Shown here: positions 6,168 through 13,052 of the stretch, piece after piece
Numbering within the stretch: position 1 is the first letter of the stretch
Layout of the letters: each line of letters opens with the position of its first letter
Assembly (NCBI GenBank): GCA_937910385.1
Contig: CALEPT010000028.1
Location: forward strand, 1-13,052
DNA: 13,052 nt
Direction: 5' to 3'
DNA from: an uncultured Ruminococcus sp.
GTDB taxonomy: Bacteria; Bacillota; Clostridia; Oscillospirales; Ruminococcaceae
Program-made: the position numbers and the translations under genes
Notes under the pieces: generated by a model
The model's input: only the letters and a program-made list of their open reading frames with translations
Databases searched by the model: none
What the model was told of the DNA's origin: nothing

Positions 6168-7241
6168 ATGTCAATTAAAAAGATAGCAGAGCTTGTCGGC
6201 GTTTCCTATTCAACTGTATCAAGGGTTCTGAGCAATCCATCGTATAAGTGCTCTTCGGAGGATATACGAAAAAAGATTCTGGAAACTGCGCGGGAACTGC
6301 ATTATGTTCCGAATGAATCAGCTCGGAATTTGAAATTAAAAGTGAAGACAAAGGACAACATAAATTATATATCAATTCTTGTAACAAGGACAGAGTCTGC
6401 CGATGTGGATCCGTTTTTTAATGAACTTACGCATGTGGTTGAGAACGAAATTCGCAGGAATATGTGCATTCTTTCACAAATATGGTATCAGCCAAACTTT
6501 TCAAGCGATTAATCTGGACAAATCGAAAGCTATGATAAGTTTGTGAAAGAAATGTGCAGTAATTCTGCGCATAAAACTGATGGGTTGATTATCATAGGAC
6601 GATGTAATCCTACGGTAATAAAATTGCTTCAAAAGTACTTCAAGTATATGGTATCTGTAAACCGTAATTCCACAAACTATGAAGTAGATGAGGTGATTTG
6701 CGATGGAAGAAAAATTGCGGCAAAGGCAGTGGAATATCTAATAAGTCTTGGGCATAGAAAAATTGGTTATGTAGGAAACTGTCATAATGAATCAAGATTT
6801 CAGGGTTATCGAGAAGTACTTTTCAAGTACAATCTTGATTTTGATATGGATTACGTCATCGAAACTTGTCAGAGCGAGGAACAGGGCTATAAAATCATGG
6901 AAAAGCTCATACAGCAGAAAAAAGTTCCTACGGGAATTTACTGTGCAAATGATATCATTGCTGTAGGAATGCTGATGTGTCTGAACAAGTACAAGAACCG
7001 ATATTACACTCCCTCGATAATTTCAAGCGATGATATAGAGGAGGCACAATACACAAAACCAATGCTGACAACGATTCACCTGCCGAAAGACGATATGGCA
7101 AAGTTTGCATTATATCTTTTGATTGACAGGATCAATGGAGGTCATAAGGCAACTGCACGTATTGAACTGGATGGAACATTAACTGTTCGGGAAAGTTGTG
7201 CACAAGGGGAAAATGCAATGAACTGCGAATATTATATTTGA
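6168..7241 (+). pseudogene. LacI-family transcriptional regulator interrupted by an in-frame stop
   Basis: The start is the ATG at 6168 behind GGGTGA. Residues 1-~55 are a classic LacI helix-turn-helix and hinge (SIKKIAELVGVSYSTVSRVL, NESARNL). The effector-binding core follows, with GLIIIGRC, LGHRKIGYVGN, YCANDIIAVGM, SSDDIEEA and LTTIHLPKDDMA, ending RIELDGTLTVRESC. A TAA at 6510-6512, after residue 114, interrupts the gene. The same frame continues without a gap to the stop at 7239-7241, so without the TAA the protein would be about 357 residues, normal for the family. The truncated product would keep the DNA-binding head but lack the effector domain. It ends in a terminator and lies directly before the sulfatase operon, whose control region carries LacI-type operators, so it probably governed that operon. 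The effector is unknown. A sequencing error at the TAA is possible. Confidence 0.85.
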
Positions 7242-7252
7242 ATATTTTTTAT

Positions 7253-7280
7253 GGACGAACAATATGTTCGTTCTTTTTTT
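7253..7280 (+). terminator. Rho-independent terminator of the LacI-type gene
   Basis: GGACGAAC (7253-7260) pairs with GTTCGTTC (7266-7273) across an AATAT loop, giving an 8-bp stem with one G-T pair. Seven T residues follow directly (7274-7280). It lies 11 bases after the regulator stop codon. Confidence 0.85.
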
Positions 7281-7289
7281 AATTATATT

Positions 7290-7301
7290 GCAAACGTTTG
7301 C
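7290..7301. promoter_or_regulatory. LacI-type operator 1
   Basis: GCAAACGTTTGC is a perfect 12-base palindrome with the central CG typical of LacI/CcpA-family operators. It lies between the regulator's terminator and the operon promoter. Confidence 0.7.
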
Positions 7302-7374
7302 GAATTTGATGGTTGCATATTTTTCAAGGAGTGAATGCCGAGACTTAATCTTCCGAAATTACAGGCATCTTTAT

Positions 7375-7386
7375 GCAAACGTTTTC
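7375..7386. promoter_or_regulatory. LacI-type operator 2
   Basis: GCAAACGTTTTC differs from operator 1 at one position. With flanks it reads TGCAAACGTTTTCA, which also fits a catabolite-responsive element (cre) except at one base, so CcpA is an alternative binder. Confidence 0.6.
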
Positions 7387-7478
7387 AAAATTCAACGATT
7401 TTATGTTCTGCTTTCTGAAAAAGTAGCCCGAAAAACTCAAAAATTAATGCCGGATTTTAAGATAACTGTACTTTGATT

Positions 7479-7490
7479 GAATACGTTTGC
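7479..7490. promoter_or_regulatory. LacI-type operator 3, next to the promoter
   Basis: GAATACGTTTGC keeps the right half ACGTTTGC of operator 1 with a degenerate left half. It ends 11 bases before the -35 element at 7502, a position where a bound regulator could affect RNA polymerase. Confidence 0.55.
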
Positions 7491-7501
7491 AAAGATTTTA
7501 C

Positions 7502-7530
7502 TTGTCAAATTAGAAATGCACGTGTATAAT
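7502..7530 (+). promoter_or_regulatory. Promoter of the sulfatase/ABC operon
   Basis: TTGTCA (7502-7507) and a perfect TATAAT (7525-7530) are separated by 17 bases. Transcription would begin near 7537, about 40 bases before the ATPase start codon. No other promoter is evident before the operon's terminator at 12897-12929. Confidence 0.8.
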
Positions 7531-7576
7531 AAGCCTATCAAACTGATATGAATGATATGGATTAGGAGCGGTGATC

Positions 7577-9418
7577 ATGAGTCATTCGAATACTGATATT
7601 GTAAAAGTAGAACATCTGAATAAAGAGTACATTGCTGATGGCAATCCGTTTCTTGTGTTGAATGATATTAATCTGACAATAAAAGAAGGCGAATTTGTGA
7701 CCATCGTGGGTCACAGCGGATGCGGAAAAAGCACACTGCTGAAAATTATTTGCGGACTGGTGGATTACAGCGACGGTATTGTTGAGAGAAATGGCAAGAA
7801 AGTAAATGGACCTGATCCTCAGTGCGGAATGGTTTTTCAGGATCATCGACTCCTTCCATGGTTAAAAATCAAGGATAATGTTGGCTTTGGAATTAAAAAT
7901 CTTCCTAAAAAGGAACGAGAGGAACTGATCTCACGCCACCTTGAGCTGGTAGGTCTGAAAGGCTTTGAAAATGCTTATCCATCACAGCTGTCGGGAGGAA
8001 TGTCTCAGAGAGCGGCAATTGCAAGAGGACTTGCAGGAAATCCCTCCATACTTCTTTTGGATGAACCGTTCGGTGCACTTGATGCACTGACAAGGATCCA
8101 GATGCAGCAGGAAATTCTTCGCATTCAAAAAGAAGAAAAGACAACAATGATAATGGTGACACATGACATTGATGAGGCAATTTACCTGGGCGAACGAATC
8201 GTGGTAATGTCGGCAAGACCCGGTGAAATTAAACAGATTATTAAAACGGATTCATATTCCAGAAGGAATCGGAGCAGTGCCCAATTTGCGGCATATCCTA
8301 CAGGCTGGGCCAATGCCGGAAATACACCATTCCAGTGGTATAAGGTCTGGACGCATGAGGGCGGTGTAAGAGATCCCCTTATTATCCGTTATCCAAAGCT
8401 TATCAAGGATCAGGGAGGAATCCGCAGCCAGTATCATCATGTATCGGATATTACGCCTACTATTCTGGATATTATCGGCGTAGAGAAACCGGAAGTCATT
8501 AAGGGTATACCGCAAAAACCATTTACTGGTATCAGTTTAAAGTATACTTTTGAATCGGCAGATAAGCCCGATGAAAGAACTGTACAGTATTATGAGATTC
8601 ATGGCAACCGTGCAATCTATAAGGACGGCTGGAAAGCCGTTACCAATCATACTTTCAACGAAACCTATGAAGAGGATGTATGGGAACTGTATCATGTGGC
8701 AGAGGATTTTTCTGAAATGCACAATGTTGCAGAGCAGTATCCGGGAAAACTGCGTGAATTGCAGGAGGAATTCTTTATTGAGGCAGGCAGAAATCATGTG
8801 TTCCCGATGGTTCGTGCTTCGTTCCATGCGAAACCTGAAAACATCAATAGGATGTATGGAAATAAGAGAATACTGCCGGAAAGGGAGGAAGTGTTCAGAC
8901 ACGTAATCAAGCCCTATGATTTTGTTTCGTCACAGATACAAATAAATGTTGATGTTGCGAACCACTACATAGAAGCAGAAATAGCCAGAGCTGACAAAAG
9001 TGATGAAGGTGTCATTTTCAGTTCAGGCGAAGGATTTGGTGGATTTGTATTCTACATAAAAGACAATAAGCTGAAATATGCTTATAACTCCAACCGTTAT
9101 GCATATTTCACTGCTGAATCGGATATTGATGTTCCTGTCGGTGTTTCAACTGTTAAGTATACCTTTACAAGAACAGGTGATACTGCTGTTGTTGAGCTTT
9201 TTATAAATGACAGGAAGGTCGGAGAAACAAAAATAGCGAGATTCTATTACATGAAAGGTTTCGCAACAACGCTAAAGGCAAATAAGCATCATGCGGTTTA
9301 TGATGATTATGAGGTTCCTTTTGAGTTCAGCGGAAAGCTGAATCGTGTGACACTTCATCAGTATGCAGATGAGATCAGCTATGTCAAGGAGCTGGAAAAG
9401 GCTTCTTCGATTGAATAA
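7577..9418 (+). CDS. SsuB/TauB-type ABC ATPase fused in frame to the C-terminal half of an arylsulfatase
   Basis: The start is the ATG at 7577, eight bases after AGGAG; a GTG at 7571 sits too close to that site. Residues 1-~237 form a full nitrate/sulfonate/taurine-type ABC ATPase. It has Walker A GHSGCGKST (45-53), Q-loop Q88, signature LSGGMSQR (138-145), Walker B ILLLDEP with D162/E163, and H-loop H196. It would energise uptake of organosulfur compounds. From residue 240 (YPTGWANAGN) to 613 the protein is the C-terminal 374 residues of a large arylsulfatase, matching residues 384-757 of the next gene without length change. The sulfatase catalytic Cys, the N-terminal metal-binding Asp pair and the DN metal ligands are absent, so that half is catalytically dead. 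The last ~20 residues of a normal SsuB are lost. This looks like a deletion fusion; a misassembly is possible. Confidence 0.9.
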   Translation: MSHSNTDIVKVEHLNKEYIADGNPFLVLNDINLTIKEGEFVTIVGHSGCGKSTLLKIICGLVDYSDGIVERNGKKVNGPDPQCGMVFQDHRLLPWLKIKDNVGFGIKNLPKKEREELISRHLELVGLKGFENAYPSQLSGGMSQRAAIARGLAGNPSILLLDEPFGALDALTRIQMQQEILRIQKEEKTTMIMVTHDIDEAIYLGERIVVMSARPGEIKQIIKTDSYSRRNRSSAQFAAYPTGWANAGNTPFQWYKVWTHEGGVRDPLIIRYPKLIKDQGGIRSQYHHVSDITPTILDIIGVEKPEVIKGIPQKPFTGISLKYTFESADKPDERTVQYYEIHGNRAIYKDGWKAVTNHTFNETYEEDVWELYHVAEDFSEMHNVAEQYPGKLRELQEEFFIEAGRNHVFPMVRASFHAKPENINRMYGNKRILPEREEVFRHVIKPYDFVSSQIQINVDVANHYIEAEIARADKSDEGVIFSSGEGFGGFVFYIKDNKLKYAYNSNRYAYFTAESDIDVPVGVSTVKYTFTRTGDTAVVELFINDRKVGETKIARFYYMKGFATTLKANKHHAVYDDYEVPFEFSGKLNRVTLHQYADEISYVKELEKASSIE

Positions 9419-9432
9419 AGAGGACTATATTT

Positions 9433-11706
9433 ATGCCGAAAATGAAAGTTACATCTTCTCATATTGGAAGAACTATTTTTGATACCCATGTGCAGAGAGT
9501 TCCTCAGGAAAGCAAGCTAAAAGATTCACCAAATGTAGTGTATATTGTACTGGATGATCTGGGCTTTTCTCAATTAGGATGTTACGGTTCGACCATTAAT
9601 ACACCGAACATTGACAAGCTTGCAAATGAGGGCCTGCGCTACAACAATTTTCACACTACAGCAGTATGCTCTGCGACAAGAGCATCGCTTCTGACTGGTG
9701 CAAATCATCATGCCTGTGGCATAGCAAATGTTGTAGAATATGCTACAGGTTGTCCGAATGGGCAGGGCGGTATTGACAATTCTTACGGAACAATTGCTGA
9801 AATCCTGAAGGAATATGATTATGCTACCTTTGCTGTCGGAAAGTGGCACCTGAGTGCCAACCAGAGACCAGGAGGTCCGTATGAAAAGTGGCCTTTGGGA
9901 AAAGGCTTTGACCGTTACTATGGTTTCCTTCCTGCGGAAATAGACCAGTATCATCCCCATCTGACACAGGACAATTCAGAAGTGCCTGTACCAAAAACAG
10001 TCGCAGAGGGTTATCATCTTTCCGAGGATATTATAGACCATTCTATTGATATGGTATTCCAGCATACAATGGCATATCCGAAGCAGCCATTTTTCCTTTA
10101 TGTTGCTTTTGGTGCAATGCATTCACCTCATCATGCACCAAAGGAATATATCGAAAAATACCGCGGAAAATTTGATGAGGGCTGGGATGAGATCCGTAAA
10201 AAATGGTTTGACAATCAGAAAAAGCTTGGTGTCATTCCTCAGGATGCTGAATTGACGGAGCGCTGTGAGTATGTAGAAGAATGGGATACTCTGACGGCGG
10301 ATCAGAAGCGGCTTTACGCCAGATACATGGAGGTTTATGCAGGATTTCTGGAGCACACTGACGCTCAAATCGGCAAGCTTTTGGATTATCTGGAAGAAAG
10401 CGGACAGCTGGACAATACAGTAATTGTACTGATCTCCGATAACGGCGCAAGCGGTGAGGGCGGCATACAGGGCAGATACAACTGCTTCAGCGGTATGGAT
10501 ATGACAGTTGCTGAAGAACGGGAGTTTAAACTGGCTTTGGAAAACATAGACAAGATCGGCGGAGAGTATTCGTTGAATCATTATCCCACAGGCTGGGCGA
10601 ATGCCGGAAATACTCCGTTCCAGTGGTATAAACAGTGGGCACATGAGGGCGGTGTAAAGGATCCTCTGATTATTCGTTATCCAAAGCTGATCAAAGATCC
10701 CGGAAGTGTACGCAGTCAGTATCATCACGTATCAGACATTACTCCGACTATTTTGGATATTCTCGGAGTTGATAAGCCGGAATTTATCAAGGGCGTACCG
10801 CAGAAACCTTTTACAGGAACAAGCATGAAATATACTCTTGATGATCCTGATGCGGCAGACCAGAAAACTGTGCAGTATTATGAGTGCTTCGGAAATCGAG
10901 GAATTTATAAGGATGGCTGGAAAGCCGTAACAATGCACACATTCAGCGAAACATATGACGATGATGTGTGGGAGCTGTATCATGTAGCCGAAGATTACTC
11001 CGAAAAGTATAATGTCGCAGATCAGTATCCGGAAAAGCTGCGTGAATTACAGGAAGAGTTTTTCTTAGAGGCAGGCAGAAATAATGTATTTCCTATGCTT
11101 TGGGGCACAACGCACGCCAAACCAGAAAACATATATCGTGCTTTCGGTGATCGCAGGGTCATGCCGGAAAGAGAGCTTGTATTCAAGAATGTGATCAAGC
11201 CTTACGAGCTGGCAGGTGAACAGAGTCATGTCAGCATTGATCTTGCGCCCAATTATCTTGAGGCTGAAATCTATCGTGAATCTGATAAGACTGATGGAGT
11301 AATTATCGGTGCAGGAGACCGGTTTGGTGGATTTGCATTTTATATCAAAGACAATCGCTTGAAGTATGTCTACAATTTCAACCAGTATGAGTACTATTCG
11401 GCTGAATCGAATATTGAAGTGCCTACAGGTGATGTTACCGTAAAGTACGAATTTGTGCGGCATGGTCTATCGGCGGATGTCAGAATATATATTAACAATG
11501 AGAGGGTTGGCGAAACTCGCGTAGAACATTTCTACTACACAAAAGGATTTGCCACAACATTGAAAGCAAACAAGCATACTGCGGTTGTTGATGATTATGA
11601 AGTACCCTTTGAATTCAAAGGTAAGCTGAAAAAAGTGACAATTCATCAATATGCCGATGTATTTGATGTACAGAAAGAATTTTCCAAAAAATTGCATGAG
11701 GATTAA
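9433..11706 (+). CDS. Large arylsulfatase (AslA/AtsA-type, alkaline phosphatase superfamily)
   Basis: This 757-residue sulfatase would hydrolyse sulfate esters to free sulfate and an alcohol or phenol. It starts 14 bases after the fusion gene behind AGAGGA. Metal-binding DD (41-42) lies in YIVLDDLGFSQLG. The signature is CSATRASLLTG, with C79 the residue to be oxidised to formylglycine and R83; it is of the CxAxR type rather than CxPSR. K137 and H139 (VGKWHL), H230 (GAMHSPHHAP) and D336/N337 (LISDNGASGE) complete the expected site. Residues ~600-750 form a beta-rich C-terminal domain (FGGFAFYIKDN, VKYEFVRHG, TTLKANKHTAVVDDYEVPF), as in the long mycobacterial-type arylsulfatases. No signal peptide is visible, so it is probably cytoplasmic, acting on esters imported by the ABC system. 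No formylglycine-generating enzyme (FGE or anSME) is in the window. Confidence 0.93.
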   Translation: MPKMKVTSSHIGRTIFDTHVQRVPQESKLKDSPNVVYIVLDDLGFSQLGCYGSTINTPNIDKLANEGLRYNNFHTTAVCSATRASLLTGANHHACGIANVVEYATGCPNGQGGIDNSYGTIAEILKEYDYATFAVGKWHLSANQRPGGPYEKWPLGKGFDRYYGFLPAEIDQYHPHLTQDNSEVPVPKTVAEGYHLSEDIIDHSIDMVFQHTMAYPKQPFFLYVAFGAMHSPHHAPKEYIEKYRGKFDEGWDEIRKKWFDNQKKLGVIPQDAELTERCEYVEEWDTLTADQKRLYARYMEVYAGFLEHTDAQIGKLLDYLEESGQLDNTVIVLISDNGASGEGGIQGRYNCFSGMDMTVAEEREFKLALENIDKIGGEYSLNHYPTGWANAGNTPFQWYKQWAHEGGVKDPLIIRYPKLIKDPGSVRSQYHHVSDITPTILDILGVDKPEFIKGVPQKPFTGTSMKYTLDDPDAADQKTVQYYECFGNRGIYKDGWKAVTMHTFSETYDDDVWELYHVAEDYSEKYNVADQYPEKLRELQEEFFLEAGRNNVFPMLWGTTHAKPENIYRAFGDRRVMPERELVFKNVIKPYELAGEQSHVSIDLAPNYLEAEIYRESDKTDGVIIGAGDRFGGFAFYIKDNRLKYVYNFNQYEYYSAESNIEVPTGDVTVKYEFVRHGLSADVRIYINNERVGETRVEHFYYTKGFATTLKANKHTAVVDDYEVPFEFKGKLKKVTIHQYADVFDVQKEFSKKLHED

Positions 11707-11719
11707 GGAGGAACATACT

Positions 11720-12787
11720 ATGAAAAATTATAGTTTTATTAGGAAGATAACTGTGGCTGTATTGACAGCAGCATTAGCATGTGGAGCTACGGCGTGCGGA
11801 GAAGCAGACAGCAGCCAGAGTTCCGTTACAAATGAAGACAGTGCCGTTAATAATAGCAGTGAAAGCGCTGAGTTAAAAGTGGTAAGAATAGGCTGCGGCG
11901 GAAACAATGGAGCAGAGGGCCTTTCTGAAAGCGCAGCAATTGCTGCAAATGAGGGCTATTTTGAAGAAGAACTGAACAAAGCAGGATATACAGCTGAATA
12001 TTTTGGCTTTGCACAGGCAGGACCTGCAATTAATGAGGCGTTTGCAGCAGAGGAGATTGATGTTGGATTTTATGCTGATTTTCCATTGTTTACAGCAGTA
12101 AGCAATGATGTAGGTGTTGTTGGGTTTGCTCTTGCCAATTCGGAGCAGAATTATGCGGTATTTGCATCCAGTACAAGCGGTATTGAAAGTGCAGGAGATT
12201 TAGAGGGAAAGCAAGTAGTCGTAGGTGCAGGTACTATTTTGCAAAAGTACTTTATTGATGTAGTAAATGAATATTCGCTTAATATTGACAATATCGGTCA
12301 GATAAATGCACTTCAGGATGCACAGACACTTATCGCATCTGGTGATGCAGATGCAATAATTTATAATAATCTGGCTGCAATCAGACTTGAGAACGCAGGT
12401 TTAGGAAGTGTTGTTGAGGATACAACCGATAAACCTCAGTATTCTTCCGCAGTAGTCGCAGCAGGAAGATCAGAATGGCTCAGAGAGAATGAGGAAGCAG
12501 CAATTGCAATTGTTAAAGCATTGGATCGTGCACAGAAGTTTGCAGAAAACGATCCTGAGGCAGCTTATGAAACTATGAGTTCAGACAGCACGCCAGCAAC
12601 AGTATTTCAGCAGACATATTCTTATGATGAGTCGTTTGGATATTTTAAACCGGAGATTACAGATGAATATCTGACCAGAGCACAGACAATAGCTGATTTT
12701 ATGTTTGAAAACAGCTTGATAAAGAAAGAAATTGATGTTAACGGTGCGTTTGATAATTCTTATGTGGAGAAGGCATTGGCTGAATAA
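11720..12787 (+). CDS. Sulfonate/sulfate-ester ABC transporter substrate-binding lipoprotein (SsuA/NMT1 type)
   Basis: The ATG at 11720 is chosen over the upstream ATG at 11651 because a strong AAGGAGG (11705-11711) precedes it and a signal peptide follows at once. The product has 355 residues. Residues 1-~26 are a lipoprotein signal (KNYSFIRK, then VAVLTAALACGATACGE), with C26 or C21 as the likely lipidated cysteine. A Ser/Asn/Asp-rich tether follows to about residue 50. The mature part matches periplasmic-binding proteins for sulfonates, taurine or nitrate. It has VVRIGCGG at the start, AGPAINEAFAAEEIDVGFYA, and GIESAGDLEGKQVVVGAGT, typical of SsuA/NMT1-like proteins. It would capture the substrate outside the cell and deliver it to a membrane permease driven by the upstream ATPase. 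The permease gene is missing from this operon. The ligand is inferred from the sulfatase neighbours and is not proven. Confidence 0.88.
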   Translation: MKNYSFIRKITVAVLTAALACGATACGEADSSQSSVTNEDSAVNNSSESAELKVVRIGCGGNNGAEGLSESAAIAANEGYFEEELNKAGYTAEYFGFAQAGPAINEAFAAEEIDVGFYADFPLFTAVSNDVGVVGFALANSEQNYAVFASSTSGIESAGDLEGKQVVVGAGTILQKYFIDVVNEYSLNIDNIGQINALQDAQTLIASGDADAIIYNNLAAIRLENAGLGSVVEDTTDKPQYSSAVVAAGRSEWLRENEEAAIAIVKALDRAQKFAENDPEAAYETMSSDSTPATVFQQTYSYDESFGYFKPEITDEYLTRAQTIADFMFENSLIKKEIDVNGAFDNSYVEKALAE

Positions 12788-12896
12788 TATAATGTCATGA
12801 GAGCGCCTCATAGATCAATAACAGCGCAAACGTAATTCTTAACAATGCAAAAAGCACAGGCAAAGAAGGAAACGCAGGGAATTGACCAGAACAGCG

Positions 12897-12929
12897 AAAA
12901 GCAGTGGCAGAAATGCTGCTGCTTTTTTT
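12897..12929 (+). terminator. Rho-independent terminator of the sulfatase operon
   Basis: GCAGTGGCA (12901-12909) pairs with TGCTGCTGC (12914-12922) around a GAAA tetraloop, with two wobble pairs. AAAA before the stem faces TTTTTTT (12923-12929) after it. It lies about 110 bases after the SsuA-type stop codon. Confidence 0.85.
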
Positions 12930-13052
12930 ATATCCCAACGAATAAACCTCGTCAAGCAGTCAGTCTGCAAATCTTTCCTTATACAGTTCGTGAGCCTGAC
13001 CGTGTCGGACATCGAATGGTCTACAATTATCCGCTTGCAATGTTCTCTGAGC
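12930..13052 (-). other. Possible coding remnant at the window edge
   Basis: Read on the minus strand from the window end, the sequence gives protein-like text (RPFDVRHGQAHELYKERFAD), then one TGA where Trp would fit, then LLDEVYSLGYKK. This may be a broken gene entering from the right. A plus-strand frame is also open from an ATG at 12845 to the window edge, running through the terminator. I recognise neither product. The preceding 12788-12896 stretch holds nothing I can support. Confidence 0.25.

Noticed and set aside
7264..7476. Open frame of 70 codons between the LacI-type gene and the ABC ATPase
   Set aside because: It starts inside the terminator hairpin, has no RBS, overlaps two operators and looks like translated regulatory DNA.
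9574..10728. Several minus-strand open frames opposite the arylsulfatase
   Set aside because: They mirror a strongly conserved plus-strand sulfatase and carry no recognisable domains.
11651..11719. Upstream ATG as start of the SsuA-type protein
   Set aside because: It overlaps the sulfatase end, lacks an RBS and would put 23 charged residues before the lipoprotein signal; the ATG at 11720 has AAGGAGG.
1..13052. CRISPR array, tRNA, rRNA or riboswitch
   Set aside because: I saw no regularly spaced direct repeats, cloverleaf-like sequence, rRNA stretches or familiar aptamer motifs on either strand by eye; no covariance search was possible.

Overview
This 13 kb window most likely comes from a gut-type anaerobic Firmicute (Clostridia, Ruminococcus-like). 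The evidence is moderately low GC, strong GGAGG-type ribosome binding sites, TTGACA/TATAAT promoters and Firmicute-type protein sequences. The exact taxon cannot be read from the sequence. It is an accessory region in visible decay, with one complete IS, one truncated gene, several 3' gene ends without 5' ends, a stop-interrupted regulator and an in-frame gene fusion.

Bases 1-1606: a complete IS5/IS1182-group insertion sequence with 17-bp terminal inverted repeats (15/17 match), its own promoter, a leader hairpin and a DDE transposase. Its right end abuts, and appears to have removed the first ~45-50 codons of, a clear homologue of the type IIS restriction endonuclease FokI (1551-3251). All FokI nuclease-domain catalytic residues are kept, but the N-terminal DNA-reading arm is missing. 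Fourteen bases later comes a HARE-HTH plus PD-(D/E)XK protein of the HrgA/COG2958 type (3266-4201), so two nuclease-like genes form one operon. No methyltransferase is visible; a cognate one would have to lie left of the IS or be absent.

Bases 4202-6100: a gene graveyard. It holds two short unidentified coding scraps, a frameshifted nuclease-like gene with GFD...GEAK motifs (4557-5091), the 3' half of a PfkB-family fructokinase with an in-frame stop, and the last ~45 codons of a hexapeptide-repeat (maltose/galactoside type) acetyltransferase.

Bases 6168-12929: a sulfur-ester/sulfonate scavenging locus. A LacI-family regulator is interrupted by one in-frame TAA and followed by a rho-independent terminator. 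A 300-bp control region carries three GCAAACGTTTGC-like operators and a near-consensus promoter. Then come an SsuB/TauB-type ABC ATPase fused in frame to the C-terminal half of a large arylsulfatase, a full 757-residue arylsulfatase, and an SsuA/NMT1-type lipoprotein, ending at a strong GAAA-loop terminator. The ABC permease expected between ATPase and sulfatase is missing. The simplest reading is one deletion from the 3' end of the ATPase gene through the permease into the middle of a first sulfatase gene; an assembly join between the two sulfatase paralogues is the alternative.

The most interesting points are the IS-decapitated FokI homologue paired with a HARE-domain nuclease, and the ATPase-sulfatase chimera. 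I did not find a clearly complete, previously undescribed system. The FokI-like/HARE pair is the best candidate for a defence module worth following into the left flank.
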